Below are positions 47,375-59,457 of a DNA stretch of 64,000 nt, piece by piece. The stretch is taken from NCBI GenBank assembly GCA_020809705.1, contig CP085830.1, positions 3,844,001 to 3,908,000 of the forward strand. The letters run 5' to 3'. The notes under the pieces are model-generated. The model did not search any database, was not told the origin of the DNA, and saw only the letters and a list, made by a program, of their open reading frames with translations. The translations under genes and the position numbers were made by a program. Numbering within the stretch: the stretch's first letter is position 1; every line of letters starts with the position of its first letter. The DNA comes from Calonectria ilicicola. Taxonomy: Eukaryota > Ascomycota > Sordariomycetes > Hypocreales > Nectriaceae.

Positions 47375-50047
47375 CTTGTCGGACAACAGTGATCTGTAGG
47401 TGGGGTGGTGGACGGTTTAGATGCCCGCTACTCGGTTCGAGGAGGGCGGTGGGGCAGCAGGGCAACGACGTCAGGGGCTCGAAGGCGACGACAAGCGGAA
47501 GGAATGAAGGCGTTATGAGGGAATCGCAGACGCGAGACGTCGTGGGCGATGAGCACACGCGGGGATCGTCGAGGGCAGCGATCTGTGATGAGGGGGCCAG
47601 CCTGGCGAGATGGCAGGATTGAGTCGGGGGCCCGGGCCAGAGGGGACGGGACGCGGCTGAGGCGGGTTTGGAAGCTGGAGCTGGGCAGCTAGGGCGAGGC
47701 GGCGAGGAGCCAGAACTGGGAGGGAGAGGTCGTCGAAGAGAAAGCAGTATCGCGGCGTGGCCTTCCACGAAGGCGAACAAGGATGGAGAAGCACTGAACC
47801 AGCCAGGGCTCGGGTGTCGGGATATTATGGAGTGCTGCTGGGCTGGTGCGAGTGCGGTGCGAGTGCGGTGCGGGATGGTTCCTTGCGCTGGCGCTGGCGC
47901 GGGCACTGGCGCAGGACGACGGGGGGTTGCTGCGGAGGTGCTGCGCTGCTGATGCTGGCGGATACTGTGTCTCTTGAGGATGTAGGGGTGAGAGGGGAAG
48001 GGAGAGAAGAGGGAGGGAGGGAGGAAGTGGGATAATGGGACAACCGCAACAGATGCGTCGTCGCTTGTCACTAGTCGAGGTTGTGGCCGTGAGCAGGTTG
48101 GAGACGAGGTAGTGGTATTGGAGGAAGTCGTTGCGTTGGGCGCCAGTGGAGGGATGTTGTGCTTTGCGGGGGGGGAAGCTCAAGTACGCGCCGTTATTCG
48201 TTGCTGAGGCTGGAGGGAGACAAGGACCACAGGCCAATCCAGCTCAGGTCCCAGCCAAGCGAAGGGCCAGTGCCGTGCAGCAACGAGCACCTGGCGGCCA
48301 GGGAAGCTATGTCGCCCACTGTATTCGCTACCTATTTCTCTACAGCTCCCTAGCACCTCACCGAGGTACTCACTACCAAATTGGGCGGCTCGGCAGGGTA
48401 TGTGGACGAGGGATGGAGGGCGGCTGGTGCGTGCTCCAAGGCTCCAAGGGGGGGATCTGGTATCTTGTACGTGCAGCTGGCAGCGGGCGTGTGATGGTGC
48501 TGAGTGCTGGGTGCTGCTGGCTGCGCTGGCTGCTGGTGGGCGGTGAAATCAGGCGGTTTGGGGGCTTCCAGGTGAGGTGGGATGGAGCTCCGGGGTAGTT
48601 AGGGGTCGAGGTAGCCGTCGATTAGTGGGCGGGACGACCTCTTAGCGCCCGGGCGGTGCCTCCAGGGGGCGGGCTGTGCGCTGCAGCGGTGCACCGAACG
48701 CTGTAACCGCAGTGGAACAGCGCTCCGACAGCGTGCAGGTTTTTCTTCCTTCTTCTTTTAAGGCTGAGGCGAGCAGGGTTTTCTTTGCTTTTCTCGTTTG
48801 AGAAACAGTGCCCGCGCAGACGGTGTGTGCGGCCAGAAAGCCAATTCTCATCTAAGATAGTCTGCAACTCGACGCAGGTCACACGTACAAAAGGGTGCAT
48901 GGAGCCGCAACGAGGCAGATGCAGAGCCACAGTTGGATGCACGCTGCATTGATTGCTTGGGTGGTGTCAATTCCGTCTCCCCTCCCATTTTTAGGACCTG
49001 GAACCTGGGAGGACCTGGGACCCGGGGCACACCATCCGCAACGGGGATCGATGAGCTGGGGGTTGGAGAATTAAGGGGATGAGCAAGGATCGTCTTGACA
49101 TGACACCAGCCTCCTCGAGCTACCTCGACGGCAAACTGTAAGCACATCACGAAGAGCCATTGAGAAAACAGGGACCATATCCACCGCGAGCCCTCTTCTG
49201 GAATCCTCGCTTGCATGCAGATGCTCCATCGCCATCGACGAATCCGCAGATAACTAAAACGGCTGATCGCATTGCGACGAGGGGGCAGCAAACTCTCACC
49301 GGCATCTTATACCTGGCAAGCTATTGGTGGGCCCGCAACACCCAAAACACTGGCACACCCATTCAACTTGACGATCGAGTTGGTGACAGAAAGCACCACA
49401 CACCGGACCAATTGCAAATGAAGAAGCCTACGGATTGAAAAGGGGGCAATCACTTCATACGCCGAAATTAAAGGCAATTGCGTATCAAAGGAACATGTTT
49501 GCTTCTTTATGAGTGCTGTTTATTTCCCTGAATCACCTTTTTGCTTCGTATCCAGTGCTGGGAGAAATTTGCGTCATGTGCCAGCTTTTCTGTCACCCAC
49601 TGGATCATCGTCGTGCACGGGCCACATCTGTTGACAAGCCACAGCGATGCCATTCCAGGCTTGGTGCAAGCCACACAACACAACACCATGCTACAGTGCA
49701 CACATTCCTTCATCCACACTTTGCCTGCCCATCGTCAGCATACTGGCGCGCACTATACGTCAGTCGCCCATCATTTTCCATTCATTAATTCTCCACAGCA
49801 GTGATCCACCATTGCGGTGCATTTTTCTCCGTTTCCACTCTTGTATCGGCCTGTTCTCAGTGGCTGTGCAAACGACTTGGTCGGAAAACTGTGGTTTAGA
49901 AGTTTTCCATATCCCTACTGCAGTCAAGGAGGAACAACCATTGGTCAAGGGCCCCGACGCCTTTTCCCCCCATACTCTTGGTCCTGAACAATAATCACTA
50001 GGGTTGGGTCAGATCTCTTTCCTGATTCTCTAATCTCACCCGACGCA
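47375..50047. other. Long divergent intergenic region, RTS1 / TFIIIC5
   Basis: 2.7 kb of GC-rich sequence with long chance frames on both strands; none has a domain or signal. The RTS1-proximal part (to about 48600) is rich in GGAGG and Pro/Ser-type triplets and may be a long 5' leader. The right side is the TFIIIC5 promoter. Confidence 0.4.
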
Positions 50048-52013
50048 ATGGACCGCCCGTCTGACGATGATGCCTCCAGCAGACAGGGCAGTCCAGCTGA
50101 TTTGCGAAACGGTAGCCAGCGGGAATCAACTGATGAACGCACACAATCAGACAATGCCCCAAGTTACACTGTCCCCAATCGTGCCTTAGGTGCAGTAGAA
50201 ATTCCTGCCATTGTGAATAATGTCGACCGTGCAATACAGGCATTTGGTAGAGTACCATCACTGCAGCATGTTCGTCTTACTCACTCATTAATCTCTGGTC
50301 CTTTCTCCTAATCCGATTACAGGTCATGGATACCAACCGCAACTCAATTCCCTTTTACTTAGTACCTGAAAGTCCCTTCTGCAAGCCCATCATGTCACAC
50401 AACGCCAAGAGTCATAACGTTGTCCTCAAGGTCACTGTCCCCAAACGAACTGGGAGGAAACGCAAGCGGGGAACGAATGGGCCATGGGAGGGGGACATCG
50501 AAGTCACTGATGCAGTTACCGATGCAGAAGCCCAACAACCACTGAGAGATGAAGTTCAATCTTGTTCGCGTCTTGATGACCCAAAGGTTTTGCGCCGTAA
50601 ACTCCAAGACAATGTCGACAACTACCAGGTCGAGCCCGTGGGTGTGATCAAGCATACTCATCGTTTCCGAGGACTTGCAGACTTTTATTGGGACATGTCC
50701 AAGTCTTCATTTGCGCAAAGATATGTTGATCAGGTTCTGCCTGGAGATGGTGCGTATTACGTCGTCCTCGGTTATCGGCTCTTTTGCTAATCACGGTCAA
50801 CATAGTCGACTCAATCAAGGGATTCAAATTTGTCCCAGGTGTTGACAAGGGACCAAACGTGGACATTATTCCACCCCCTATCTTTACCCACATGAGTCTT
50901 CCTTTCAACTATCAATACTCGCAAAACCCATACGTCCGTGCCACCGAAGATGGCGGAACTGTGAACACAACAGCCGTAAAGCAAGTTGGTTATTTTATTG
51001 GAGCCGAGGATCCCGCACCAGACGGTCCCCAGATACCCCCGGACATGACAGATCCCCGAATGGTTGAAATCATTGCTGAACTGGAAGACGCCTTCGAGAC
51101 CCGGCCAGTCTGGACACGCCGTTCATTGATGAATCACTTGGGCGGGAAACTTAAGAACTGGAATGAGTTAAAGAAGTACCTCAATTACACGGCGTATCAG
51201 TTCAAGGGGGGGCCCTGGAGAGATGGTGTGGTGCCCTACGGGATTGATCCTCGGACAGACCCCAAGTACCGCATCTATCAGACCCTCATGTTCAAGCTTC
51301 CTAAGCAGAAACGTGCCCAAAAGGGTCAAACATGGAAATCGCTGCGTAAAGCCCAGATGGGTCCACTCAAGGAGTTCCTGGAAGAACTTTCAGAAAGTCA
51401 CATTTTTGACGGCGAAACGTATCACACCGATGGAAAAGTTTGGCAGGTATGTGATATTACAGATCCACTGCTCAGAGAAATTCTCGATGAGGCAGCTATA
51501 CGCCCAACCTGGGACCCCAGTAGCGGATGGTTCCACGGCGGTGTATGGGCCAAGGTGAAGGCTATTATGAAGACAAAGCTGGTTGCTATTCAGTTCGACC
51601 GACGACTTACGCAGGAGGATTTTGCGATAACATTGCAGGCGGGTGATGCAACACCGGTTCGATCAACCTCGGCAACCTTTCATCTGCCTTTACCAAATCT
51701 TCACTTGACGGATGAGGAACTCACACTGCTGCGAGGACGACAGCCTTCAAAGAAAAACAAGCACAAGGGCTACAGTGTAAGAGTCAGGGAGCCGACGGCT
51801 GGTTTCAAGAGAGCCATCGATACATCGGCCCCAGGCTCACAAATTGAAGAGACTGGGCTCCTTGAGATGGATGACGAAATGGAATCAGGACACGAGGACT
51901 CCGGCAGTGAAGAGGAAGAGGAGGATGAATCAGGCGATGAGGATGACGCGGACCAGGGTGATGGGGAAGGTGACGAGGAAACGAGAGAAGAAGAGAAGGA
52001 AGATGGAAAATGA
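50048..52013 (+). CDS. TFC1: Transcription factor IIIC subunit 5 (Tfc1/GTF3C5)
   Basis: Part of the tau-A half of TFIIIC, which binds the A box of tRNA genes for RNA polymerase III. Three exons: 50048-50269, 50323-50749 and 50806-52013, 618 aa. Introns are GTTCGT..ACAG and GTGCGT..ATAG, both in frame. The N-terminal EIPAIVNNVDRAIQAFG block is typical. Later come HRFRGLADFYWDMSKSSF, QVGYFIGAEDP-type loops, a winged-helix-like region around FETRPVWTRRSLMNHLGGK, YTAYQFKGGPWRDGVVPYGI and a very acidic C-terminal tail (EEEEEDESGDEDDADQGDGE), as seen in yeast Tfc1. A nearby tRNA gene (48 kb away) is unrelated in position. The ATG at 50048 is the first in frame. Confidence 0.94.
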
Positions 52014-52484
52014 AAACGAAAGCAGGTTGGGTGAAGTCTAGAATGCGCTGCAGCTAATCCGGAATCGTTCATCAACACTATTAAGAACTTTGACAGACCG
52101 CTAGCCAGCTAATAGCCATTGACAACTTACAGCGAAAATTATCAATGATTCTTGATGGAAAACTGAAGATGATTTCCTCTAGGTGATGGCACAGGTTTGC
52201 TACTTCTTTGTTATAGCTTGCGTCTTGCTTTTCATCTGCACCTAACAAAATGTATGTGTGCGCGAAGGAAGGCTCTAAATAAATTGTGAATAAGTGAATC
52301 AATGAAAACTTAGAGCCTTAGGCATCGTGGTATATATCGTTCGTTTGCTTAAGAACTTGGTTTGTTTGGCAGCTGCTCGGGCACTTCAAGCCAGTTTCCC
52401 CCCCAAACACGAGCCTGCTTCTTCTTCCTCTTCTTTCAACCCCCGACGTCGTTATCCCTTGCATCAACATTAGCACAATCTAAA
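52014..52484. other. Short intergenic spacer
   Basis: TFIIIC5 3' flank and promoter of the C2H2 gene. Nothing recognised. Confidence 0.4.
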
Positions 52485-53629
52485 ATGCAATCCGACGGCC
52501 CGTTCCATTGCAAGCCTTGCAATTTGCTCTTTTCGAGTCGGGAAAGACTCCACGAGCATAAAGGAAGCATGCGGCGTAATGGAAAGCCGAAGCACATCCA
52601 CTGCAAGTTCTGTGGTGAAGATTTCAAGACGGAGCGCGCTGAAATCCTGCACATCCAGGAGGTAATCAATCCTCCATTAATCTACATACAGGCTAGGCTA
52701 ATTTTTTAGAAACATCCCCAAGAGCAAAACCTCGAGTGCCCTGCCTGTGGTGCCGGCCCCTTTATTCGACTGGGCGGTCTCATGGACCATATTGAGAAAC
52801 ATTGTCATCGCCTTGATAGCACCGTTGTTGCCCAGATGCGTCAGGAAAAACTAGAATTTCCTACTCAACTTGAGATTCTGACCGACCAAAACGTCAAGGC
52901 CAACTACGCCAACTATATGCCTTCGACAAGATGCGGTGACTCTGACCAGTGGAATGTTCCTGACAGTGCGGCGGCCAAGCCCTTCTTGCCGAAGCAGGAT
53001 GACTTTCCCGCACTTGGAAGTTGTTCTTCTCAGACAACTAGCTCAGCTCGTCCTCATGATCAATCAGCAACGGCTCAGAACACACCTCCCCCAAGGGCTC
53101 GAACACTGGATGACCTGCTGGACCCTCACGATCCAGATCATCCGAATTTTAACTCGGCACGATACTATTGCCCAGCAGCGGAAAAGTTTAGTTGCCCTAA
53201 AATAGGCTGCACGTAAGTCTCGGTTTTTTTTTTTTTTAATTCGGTTCACGGGGCTTTTTTCTAACTCTGAAAAGGAAAATGTTCAAAAACGCAACTGGGC
53301 TAGTGGGACATTTGCGCTCTACCTCACACAGCAACAACAAATATCGATGCCCCTACTGCCAGCGAACCTTTGGCTCCTTGACGGCTATTACACAGCACGC
53401 AGAATCGAGCAGCGTTCGGTGCAACATACGGATGGCGGACGAATACGATGCGTATTTGGATCAGCTTACGGGTGGCATTGTGGACGTGGCCAAAGGGAGC
53501 CACCAGGATGGTACCCCCAAGTATGAAACGACTGCAGCTGCGCGTGAAGCATTTGGGCGGGGTGAAAAGTCGGCTGGGCCTGCTGATGTGGCGGAATCTG
53601 ATGCTGGTGACGCGGAGGATCAATGGTAA
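52485..53629 (+). CDS. C2H2 zinc-finger protein
   Basis: Three exons: 52485-52661, 52710-53212 and 53275-53629, 344 aa; the join of exon 2 and 3 splits a codon but keeps frame (TKMFKNATGLVG). Zinc fingers by motif: FHCKPCNLLFSSRERLHEH, IHCKFCGEDFKTERAEILH, LECPACGAGPFIRLGGLMDH, a spliced CPKIGCTKMFKNATGLVGH, and YRCPYCQRTFGSLTAITQH. Spacing varies and the third and fourth fingers look atypical. The middle is Pro/Ser-rich. No activation domain or partner is obvious, so it could bind DNA or RNA; I do not know the pathway. The start is the first ATG of the frame; upstream in-frame sequence has no finger motif. The short distance from TFIIIC5 (0.47 kb) is unremarkable. Confidence 0.82.
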
Positions 53630-55360
53630 AGCTTTACGGAGTATAGATTTCATCAGACCGCAAGGAAGGAACCGTTAGCTCTCAATAGATGTCTATCTAA
53701 TAGACTATGGGTTATAGAGTTGCGTCAATCACTTTCCGGTCCCAACAGACTTACAAAAACCCGCCCGCCAAACGAAGGTTTATTAGCCCGAAAGTAGAGG
53801 CCAGGTGTCAGCCAGGGTTGTGCTGTAGAATACAATCCCTGAAAGACTCCCCCCATTTGCTTCGTCCTTCTATTCTCCGACCACTTTGTCGATACATGTT
53901 ATTCAAATAAATAAAGTCAAGTAAATCAGCAATAATCTCGACCTCTTTTCTATGTAAATATGTCCTTGTTTAATTTTTGGTAGAAAGATATTCAGGGCCG
54001 TTGAGTTCTATGATGTTCGAGGTAAAGAAGATACAGGGATTATGATTACACAGTGCACCCCTTGAAAGATTGTCCCACAGACTTGTTTGCTTTGGATATT
54101 CAAGGACTTGATTGTTCCCAGTGTCAATTTGGTGTCAAATTATTTTATTTATCCAATTTTTTTTATTTACATAATAATCATTTGCTAGATCATCAGGGGG
54201 GATGAAAGGAAAGTAGAGAGGGGACAATCCTTCAAGGGGGTTATATTGTAGAAGGCTCAGCTGGCCCCGTAACTAATGCAACGCCAGCAAGATGAGATAG
54301 GATACGCACCTTGAAAGACTATGCTGTTCGGCGTCTCAAACTCAACTGCCCGAGTCAAATAAGAGAAAACTGCTTTGTAAATTTTTGTTTTCATTCAATT
54401 AATATACATATACGATGTATATTTAGAGGATAACTCTATTGGAGAGAAGGTGCCAAGCAAAAGGCGCCAAGCAGACCGAAGATGAGCTTTGACTGATATG
54501 CTACATGTCGTTTTCTCATGCCACGAAGGTCAGTAGCGGGATGGTGACTAATCTAAAACCTTGTCCCGGTTTCCTGGGACAGAGACACACCACATGAGGA
54601 GAAGAAACTGGTGTAGAATCAAGATTGAGGTTCAATTATAATTATAGTTATGACTACATATGGTTACGGAGGTGGGAGCGATGATTCAGCGCATGGCAAG
54701 GAGGAAAGAGATGGCATCCGTTGCATTGCATTGCATTGCATAGACATTTTTTGCTTGTGACGACGACTGCTGGAGGCTGCAAATTAATGGGGATGCTCCC
54801 TGGATTGTGGGTTTGGCCATCCACTCCGCCGGTCCCGGGTCCCACGCCAATACGGCCCCGGAGCAGTGCGTGGCCGAAAATCGAACTGCGCCCCTTTGAT
54901 GACCTAAGCTCGCGCCGCAGCAATTCATGTCAGAGACGTTGGTGCAAGCAGTTAATTTCAAGAAACGACACCATTGCATCGCTACTCGGCGATAGTTCAG
55001 CTTTGCCCTCCCACGCTGCGCTACTCGACAACGCGACCGCCCGCCCCGTGCACCACGCTCATTTTGCGCTTCCGCGTTGAATTCCGCATCCATCTCCACC
55101 GGCTTTGTTCACCTTCGAAACTCCGCCTTGAAACAACCCACGACCCCCCCGAACCGTTGCAACGTCGCCCCCAACGGGTTCACGGATGATGGAGTAGTGT
55201 CCGTGCTATCCAACCTGCATCTCCCTTCTTTTTCCTTTTCGATTCCATCCTTCGAATACGACTACGTCGTCGTCGTAATAATAAACCACCTGCTTCAATC
55301 CCGTTGGAATACCCGCGTTCGTGCGCTGCTGGCCCCCCTCTTGCTGCGAGACGGACGACC
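53630..55360. other. Intergenic, C2H2 3' flank and PFA3 promoter
   Basis: 1.7 kb. AT-rich on the left, GC-rich near the PFA3 start. A short CATTG direct repeat (four copies) lies at 54719-54740. No gene seen. Confidence 0.4.
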
Positions 55361-57065
55361 ATGGCCATCATGGCTCGTCGGTGGGCTCGAAAGTTAGAGC
55401 GCGCATGCTGCGTATGCGCAACTTACATCCCGCTGGCTTTTGTCTACGGCTTGACAACATGGGCCGTGTGGGTGGTGGTCAGTATCGGCAACGTGAGCAC
55501 CAAGAGCTCTTGGATAGGTATGTCAGGCATCGCGAGTCATGTCAGGATGGTGATGATTTGGCTGAGGCTGCAAGTGCAGCTGCAAGCCATGCTGGGCACA
55601 TAAGCACGTCGCTGACGCAATCACTCACGCAGGTACGGGCTCCTCAATTGTCGGCATCCTTCTCTACCTGCTCCTTAATTGGTCGTACACGACGGCCGTC
55701 TTCACACCCCCCGGATCGACAACCAACGACGATGGCTATGGCCTCCTCCCAACCCAAAACCCGCCGGCGATCACCAGCCTCACCGTCAAGGCCAATGGCG
55801 AAGTGCGTTTCTGCAAGAAGTGCCAGGCCCGCAAGCCCGATCGCGCCCATCACTGCTCGACCTGCCGCCGCTGCGTCCTCAAGATGGATCACCACTGCCC
55901 CTGGCTTGCGACGTGCATCGGCCTGCGCAACCACAAGGCCTTCCTGCTCTTCCTGAGCTACACCACCCTCTTCTGCTTCTTCGCCTTTGCTGTCAGCGCG
56001 ACGTGGGTCTGGGACGAGGTCCTTTCCGAGTCGGCAAACTATATTGAAACCTTTCTCCCTGTCAACTATATCATGTTGAGTGTCATCAGTGGCATCATTG
56101 GTCTCGCTGTCGGTGCGTTTACGGCGTGGCACATCCACCTCGCCAGCAAGGGCCAGACCACCATCGAATGCCTCGAAAAGACGCGCTACCTCTCGCCCTC
56201 GCGCAAAGGCCAGAATGGAGCCAACCGACTACCCCAGGCTGCCCAACAGTTTGTCGCTAATGCCTTGCCTGGCATCACCAGCCCTGAAGAGGGCGAGGAG
56301 CGTCGCACGACCTATCCCCCTGACGGTTCTCGCCCTGCCCACATGACGTTTGCCGAGATGGAGCGTGAGCAGCGACAGAAACGTTACGAGGAATATCTCG
56401 ATGAGCAAGACTCGGAGAAGCTCCCCAATGCTTTTGACCTCGGCTGGAAACGCAACTTGCGACACCTTTTTGGACCAGTGCCCTATCTCTGGTTCTTCCC
56501 TATTTGCAACACCACAGGCGACGGCTGGGCATGGGAGGCCAACCCCAGTTTTATTGAGACTCGTGATCGCCTCCGATCTGAGCGCGAGCAACAGCGAGCT
56601 CGCGAAGTGAACGCAGGTTGGGGTGAGGATGGGGCGGTCCCCTTTGTTCCTCCGCGATCTGGAGGCGCCGGTCGACACTTTTCACCGCAACCGCAGCAGG
56701 TCAAACCGATGAGCAAAGCCGACCGTGTTCTCGGCCGTGATCCAAACTTGTATGCTGACGTAACACAAAACGTGCCCCTACGACGATTGAGCCCTCATGG
56801 CCGAACAGTAGACGATGAGCTGGCCGATCTGGATGATGAAGAAGATGACGATGATGACTACAGCTGGGACTCGGAAGACAAGACGAAAGGAGGTGCCATG
56901 ACGGAGGCACAGCGACGCAAACAGGCTGAGAACCAAGCCATGGACGTGGTCACCAACGGCGGTTGGGGCCGCGGCGGCGCCAGCGGCATGCTACGCAAGG
57001 GAAGCTCCAACAGCAGCCTGAACCGGGCTGTAAGTCCACAGTTCCATGACGAAGGCGTTGATTAA
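55361..57065 (+). CDS. PFA3: DHHC palmitoyltransferase Pfa3
   Basis: Integral membrane S-acyltransferase; yeast Pfa3 acylates Vac8 at the vacuole. Two exons: 55361-55517 and 55633-57065, 529 aa; the intron starts GTATGT and ends GCAG. The first exon begins MAIMARRWARKLERACCVCA, matching the fungal Pfa3 N-terminus. About four membrane spans are visible. The cysteine-rich module runs from VRFCKKCQARKPDRAHHCST through CRRCVLKMDHHCPWLATCIG, with the catalytic Asp-His-His-Cys core intact and the spacing of zinc ligands normal. A TTxE motif (TTIECLEKTR) follows, as required in the family. The C-terminal tail is long, acidic and Gly-rich (LDDEEDDDDDYSWDSE) and probably cytosolic. It converges with PLC over a 4-kb repeat-rich gap. 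Confidence 0.92.
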
Positions 57066-57242
57066 GCCAGTCTCGGTTTCGGGATGGGCAAGTTTGTTTT
57101 TGTTTTCTAGCTGGACATGACATGACAGTTACTATACGCGTCCCGACATGATGCAAGCCAAAAACCGGAAGCTGCTTTTTATACTCAAATGTTGCTAATC
57201 AAGGCTATTGCTGCTGTGTTAATCTCTTGTTCTTCTCGGCCA

Positions 57243-57274
57243 CTTCTTCTTCTTCTTCTTCTTCTCTTCTTCTT
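57243..57274. repeat. CTT trinucleotide tract
   Basis: Near-perfect CTT/TTC microsatellite with one interruption. Confidence 0.8.
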
Positions 57275-57975
57275 ACTCTTTTTCTTGTGGGTAGTTGGCA
57301 TCTCTGATGAATATCATGGCAAGGGGGAGTTTGACTCTTTTTTTTTTTTTCTGAGTGGTAAAGTTTTTTTTTGGTTATCCCTCATGTTTGCACGTACTTT
57401 TTTTCTTTCAACTTCTTGTTCCTGGTCTTTGGGCCTTTTTTTGTTCTCATGGCAATGCGTGTTAGATACGGGAGATGGGAAGCATGGAGAGGTAGACTCG
57501 ACATTACATGTACTTAACGAAAATGCGCCATGTATCATGACACCGTACTTGGTACGTGGTCAACGTGAAATAATGGACAATGTTGTTACTGCAATTTTTT
57601 TTGGGAATGCCCGCTCTGGTGTTCTTTTTTCACTTGCGTGCTTTTTTGGGTTACACGGAGCCTGACTGACACCACACACGGCTCAACTTGACGGGCACAT
57701 CTGCCGAGCCCTTGTTTGATTCACACAGACGTCTGACGGTCCCGGCCGTGTCATTTCGTCATCCTGCAGGTTGTCGGTGCTCTTTTGGGCCGACAGCAGC
57801 ACAGCACCCTTCCCGCTTCGGCGAGGGCCTGCAACTCAACTGCATCATCTCATCTCACATCCACCTCGGCCGTGTCATGTCATGTCAGCTCAGCGGCCAT
57901 GGCCCGGGGCGGCCGTGGGCACGGCATGGGCATGAGCATGAGCGGGCGTGGATGGGCACGCATGGCGGCGTGGGT

Positions 57976-58006
57976 AGGGCAGGGCAGGGCAAGGCAAGGC
58001 AAGGCA
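57976..58006. repeat. AGGGC/AAGGC pentamer tandem repeat
   Basis: Six tandem 5-nt units changing from AGGGC to AAGGC; flanked by CATGG-rich sequence. Confidence 0.75.
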
Positions 58007-58593
58007 GCACAGTACGGCACGCGCAGAGACACGGCATGGTGTTGGTCATGGTCATTGGTAATTTACATGGCATGGCATCGCATCGCATGGCGGCCCTCAG
58101 TCAGCATGCCCAGCCAGTCCTAGAAGCGCAGCCTAGCCCAAGCGTCGTCCACGGCCCATACATACATACAGACATAACATCATCATCGTCACACGGCCGA
58201 GGTTGGTTTAAGGACTGCTACCGTCGCATTCTGGCATTGGCTCCCAGATCGAGCCCGACGGACGACAGGGTGCGGAAAGCAAAGATGCAAACTAAAAGAC
58301 TAAAGACGCACAGCAAAGCTCGCGTGATATACCCTCCCTCATGCGTCGACATGTCGTTTACCGTCCACTCGTTCCGGTCCACGGCAGCATTTCTGGGCCA
58401 CGGCAGATGGTTTCATCACATGTCACCTGTTTTCTGAGGTGCTCCTTTCGGCAGCCTCATCCAAGGGAACCAAAGGGAGACAGGGAGAGGGACTGCAATA
58501 TCCGGCCTCGCTTCTCGCCTCATTTTTCTCCTCCCCGCTGCTGCTGCAGGCCACTGGCTGCTCGTGCTGTCCCTCCACATCCGGTGTCTGTCC

Positions 58594-58738
58594 GTCCATC
58601 CAGCCATCCAGTCATCCATCCATCCATCCACATACATAGTTACCGACCTGCCTACCTACGTACAATACATGCATGCATACATACATACACACACAGACGC
58701 ACATACACACACATACGCACACACACACACATACATGC
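58594..58738. repeat. CATC then CATA/CA microsatellite tracts
   Basis: Runs of CATC (to about 58637) followed after a short gap by CATA and CA units (58667-58737). Confidence 0.8.
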
Positions 58739-59374
58739 CTTGCCTGTTCATCGTTGAGGTTCCAATTGCATCTGCTGCTGCTACTGGCTGGTGTTGATGA
58801 TGGTGGTTGCGGCCCTCCTCCTCCGCTTAGGCTCTCACTTACTCAACTCCCACTCCCACTCCCACGCTGTCTCTGTCTCTGTCCATGCTCTAAACTCCAT
58901 CCATCATCTCATGCATCTTATTCACACTCACAATGCACAGAATCGATATTCTTACATTCTCATGCCACTTCCGGTCCCATGCCATGACAACGCACACACC
59001 CTCCTCTCCTTGTCTTTCCTCCCCCCGCGAATCCCGTAACCCTCCACCACCACCACTACCACCCGCGTCCTCTGTACCGATCCGCTCACGACACCCACCA
59101 TCAATCACCCACCACCACCCTCACCACCACCCCCCCCTCCTCATCCTCTACCCGCCCCCCTTTTCTGCCTTAACTCACCTTACACATGTACATTGTCTAA
59201 ATTTTTTTTATATACCCCCCTAGTTCGCCCCCCGGGCTATGCCTGCCCTTTACAGAAGAGGAGAGGAATCAGAGTCCCGCTTCCCCGCATCTGTAAGTGG
59301 GAAGAGGAGGGGAGGGGTGTTGGCACTGGTGGTGGTGGTAGTCATAGTTGTAGTGTGTAATTTGGCTGGTGGTG

Positions 59375-59457
59375 GTGTGTGTGTGTGTGTGTGTGTACGT
59401 GTGTGTGTGTGTGTACGTGTGTGTGTGTGTGTACGTGCGTGTGTGCGCGCGCGTGTA
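59375..59457. repeat. 83-bp alternating purine-pyrimidine (GT)n run
   Basis: Every base alternates purine and pyrimidine across 83 bp. TAC interruptions sit at 59396, 59414 and 59432, exactly 18 bp apart, so the GT tract also shows an 18-bp higher-order repeat; the right end turns to GCGCGC. Such sequence can adopt Z-DNA (established property of (GT)n/(GC)n). Confidence 0.88.

Noticed and set aside
47337..48237. Long Pro/Ser-rich frames upstream of RTS1
   Set aside because: Low-complexity frames in GC-rich DNA overlapping the first RTS1 intron, no recognisable protein.
54719..54740. CATTG direct repeats, considered as CRISPR-like or attachment site
   Set aside because: Four tandem 5-mers with no spacers; simple repeat in a eukaryote.
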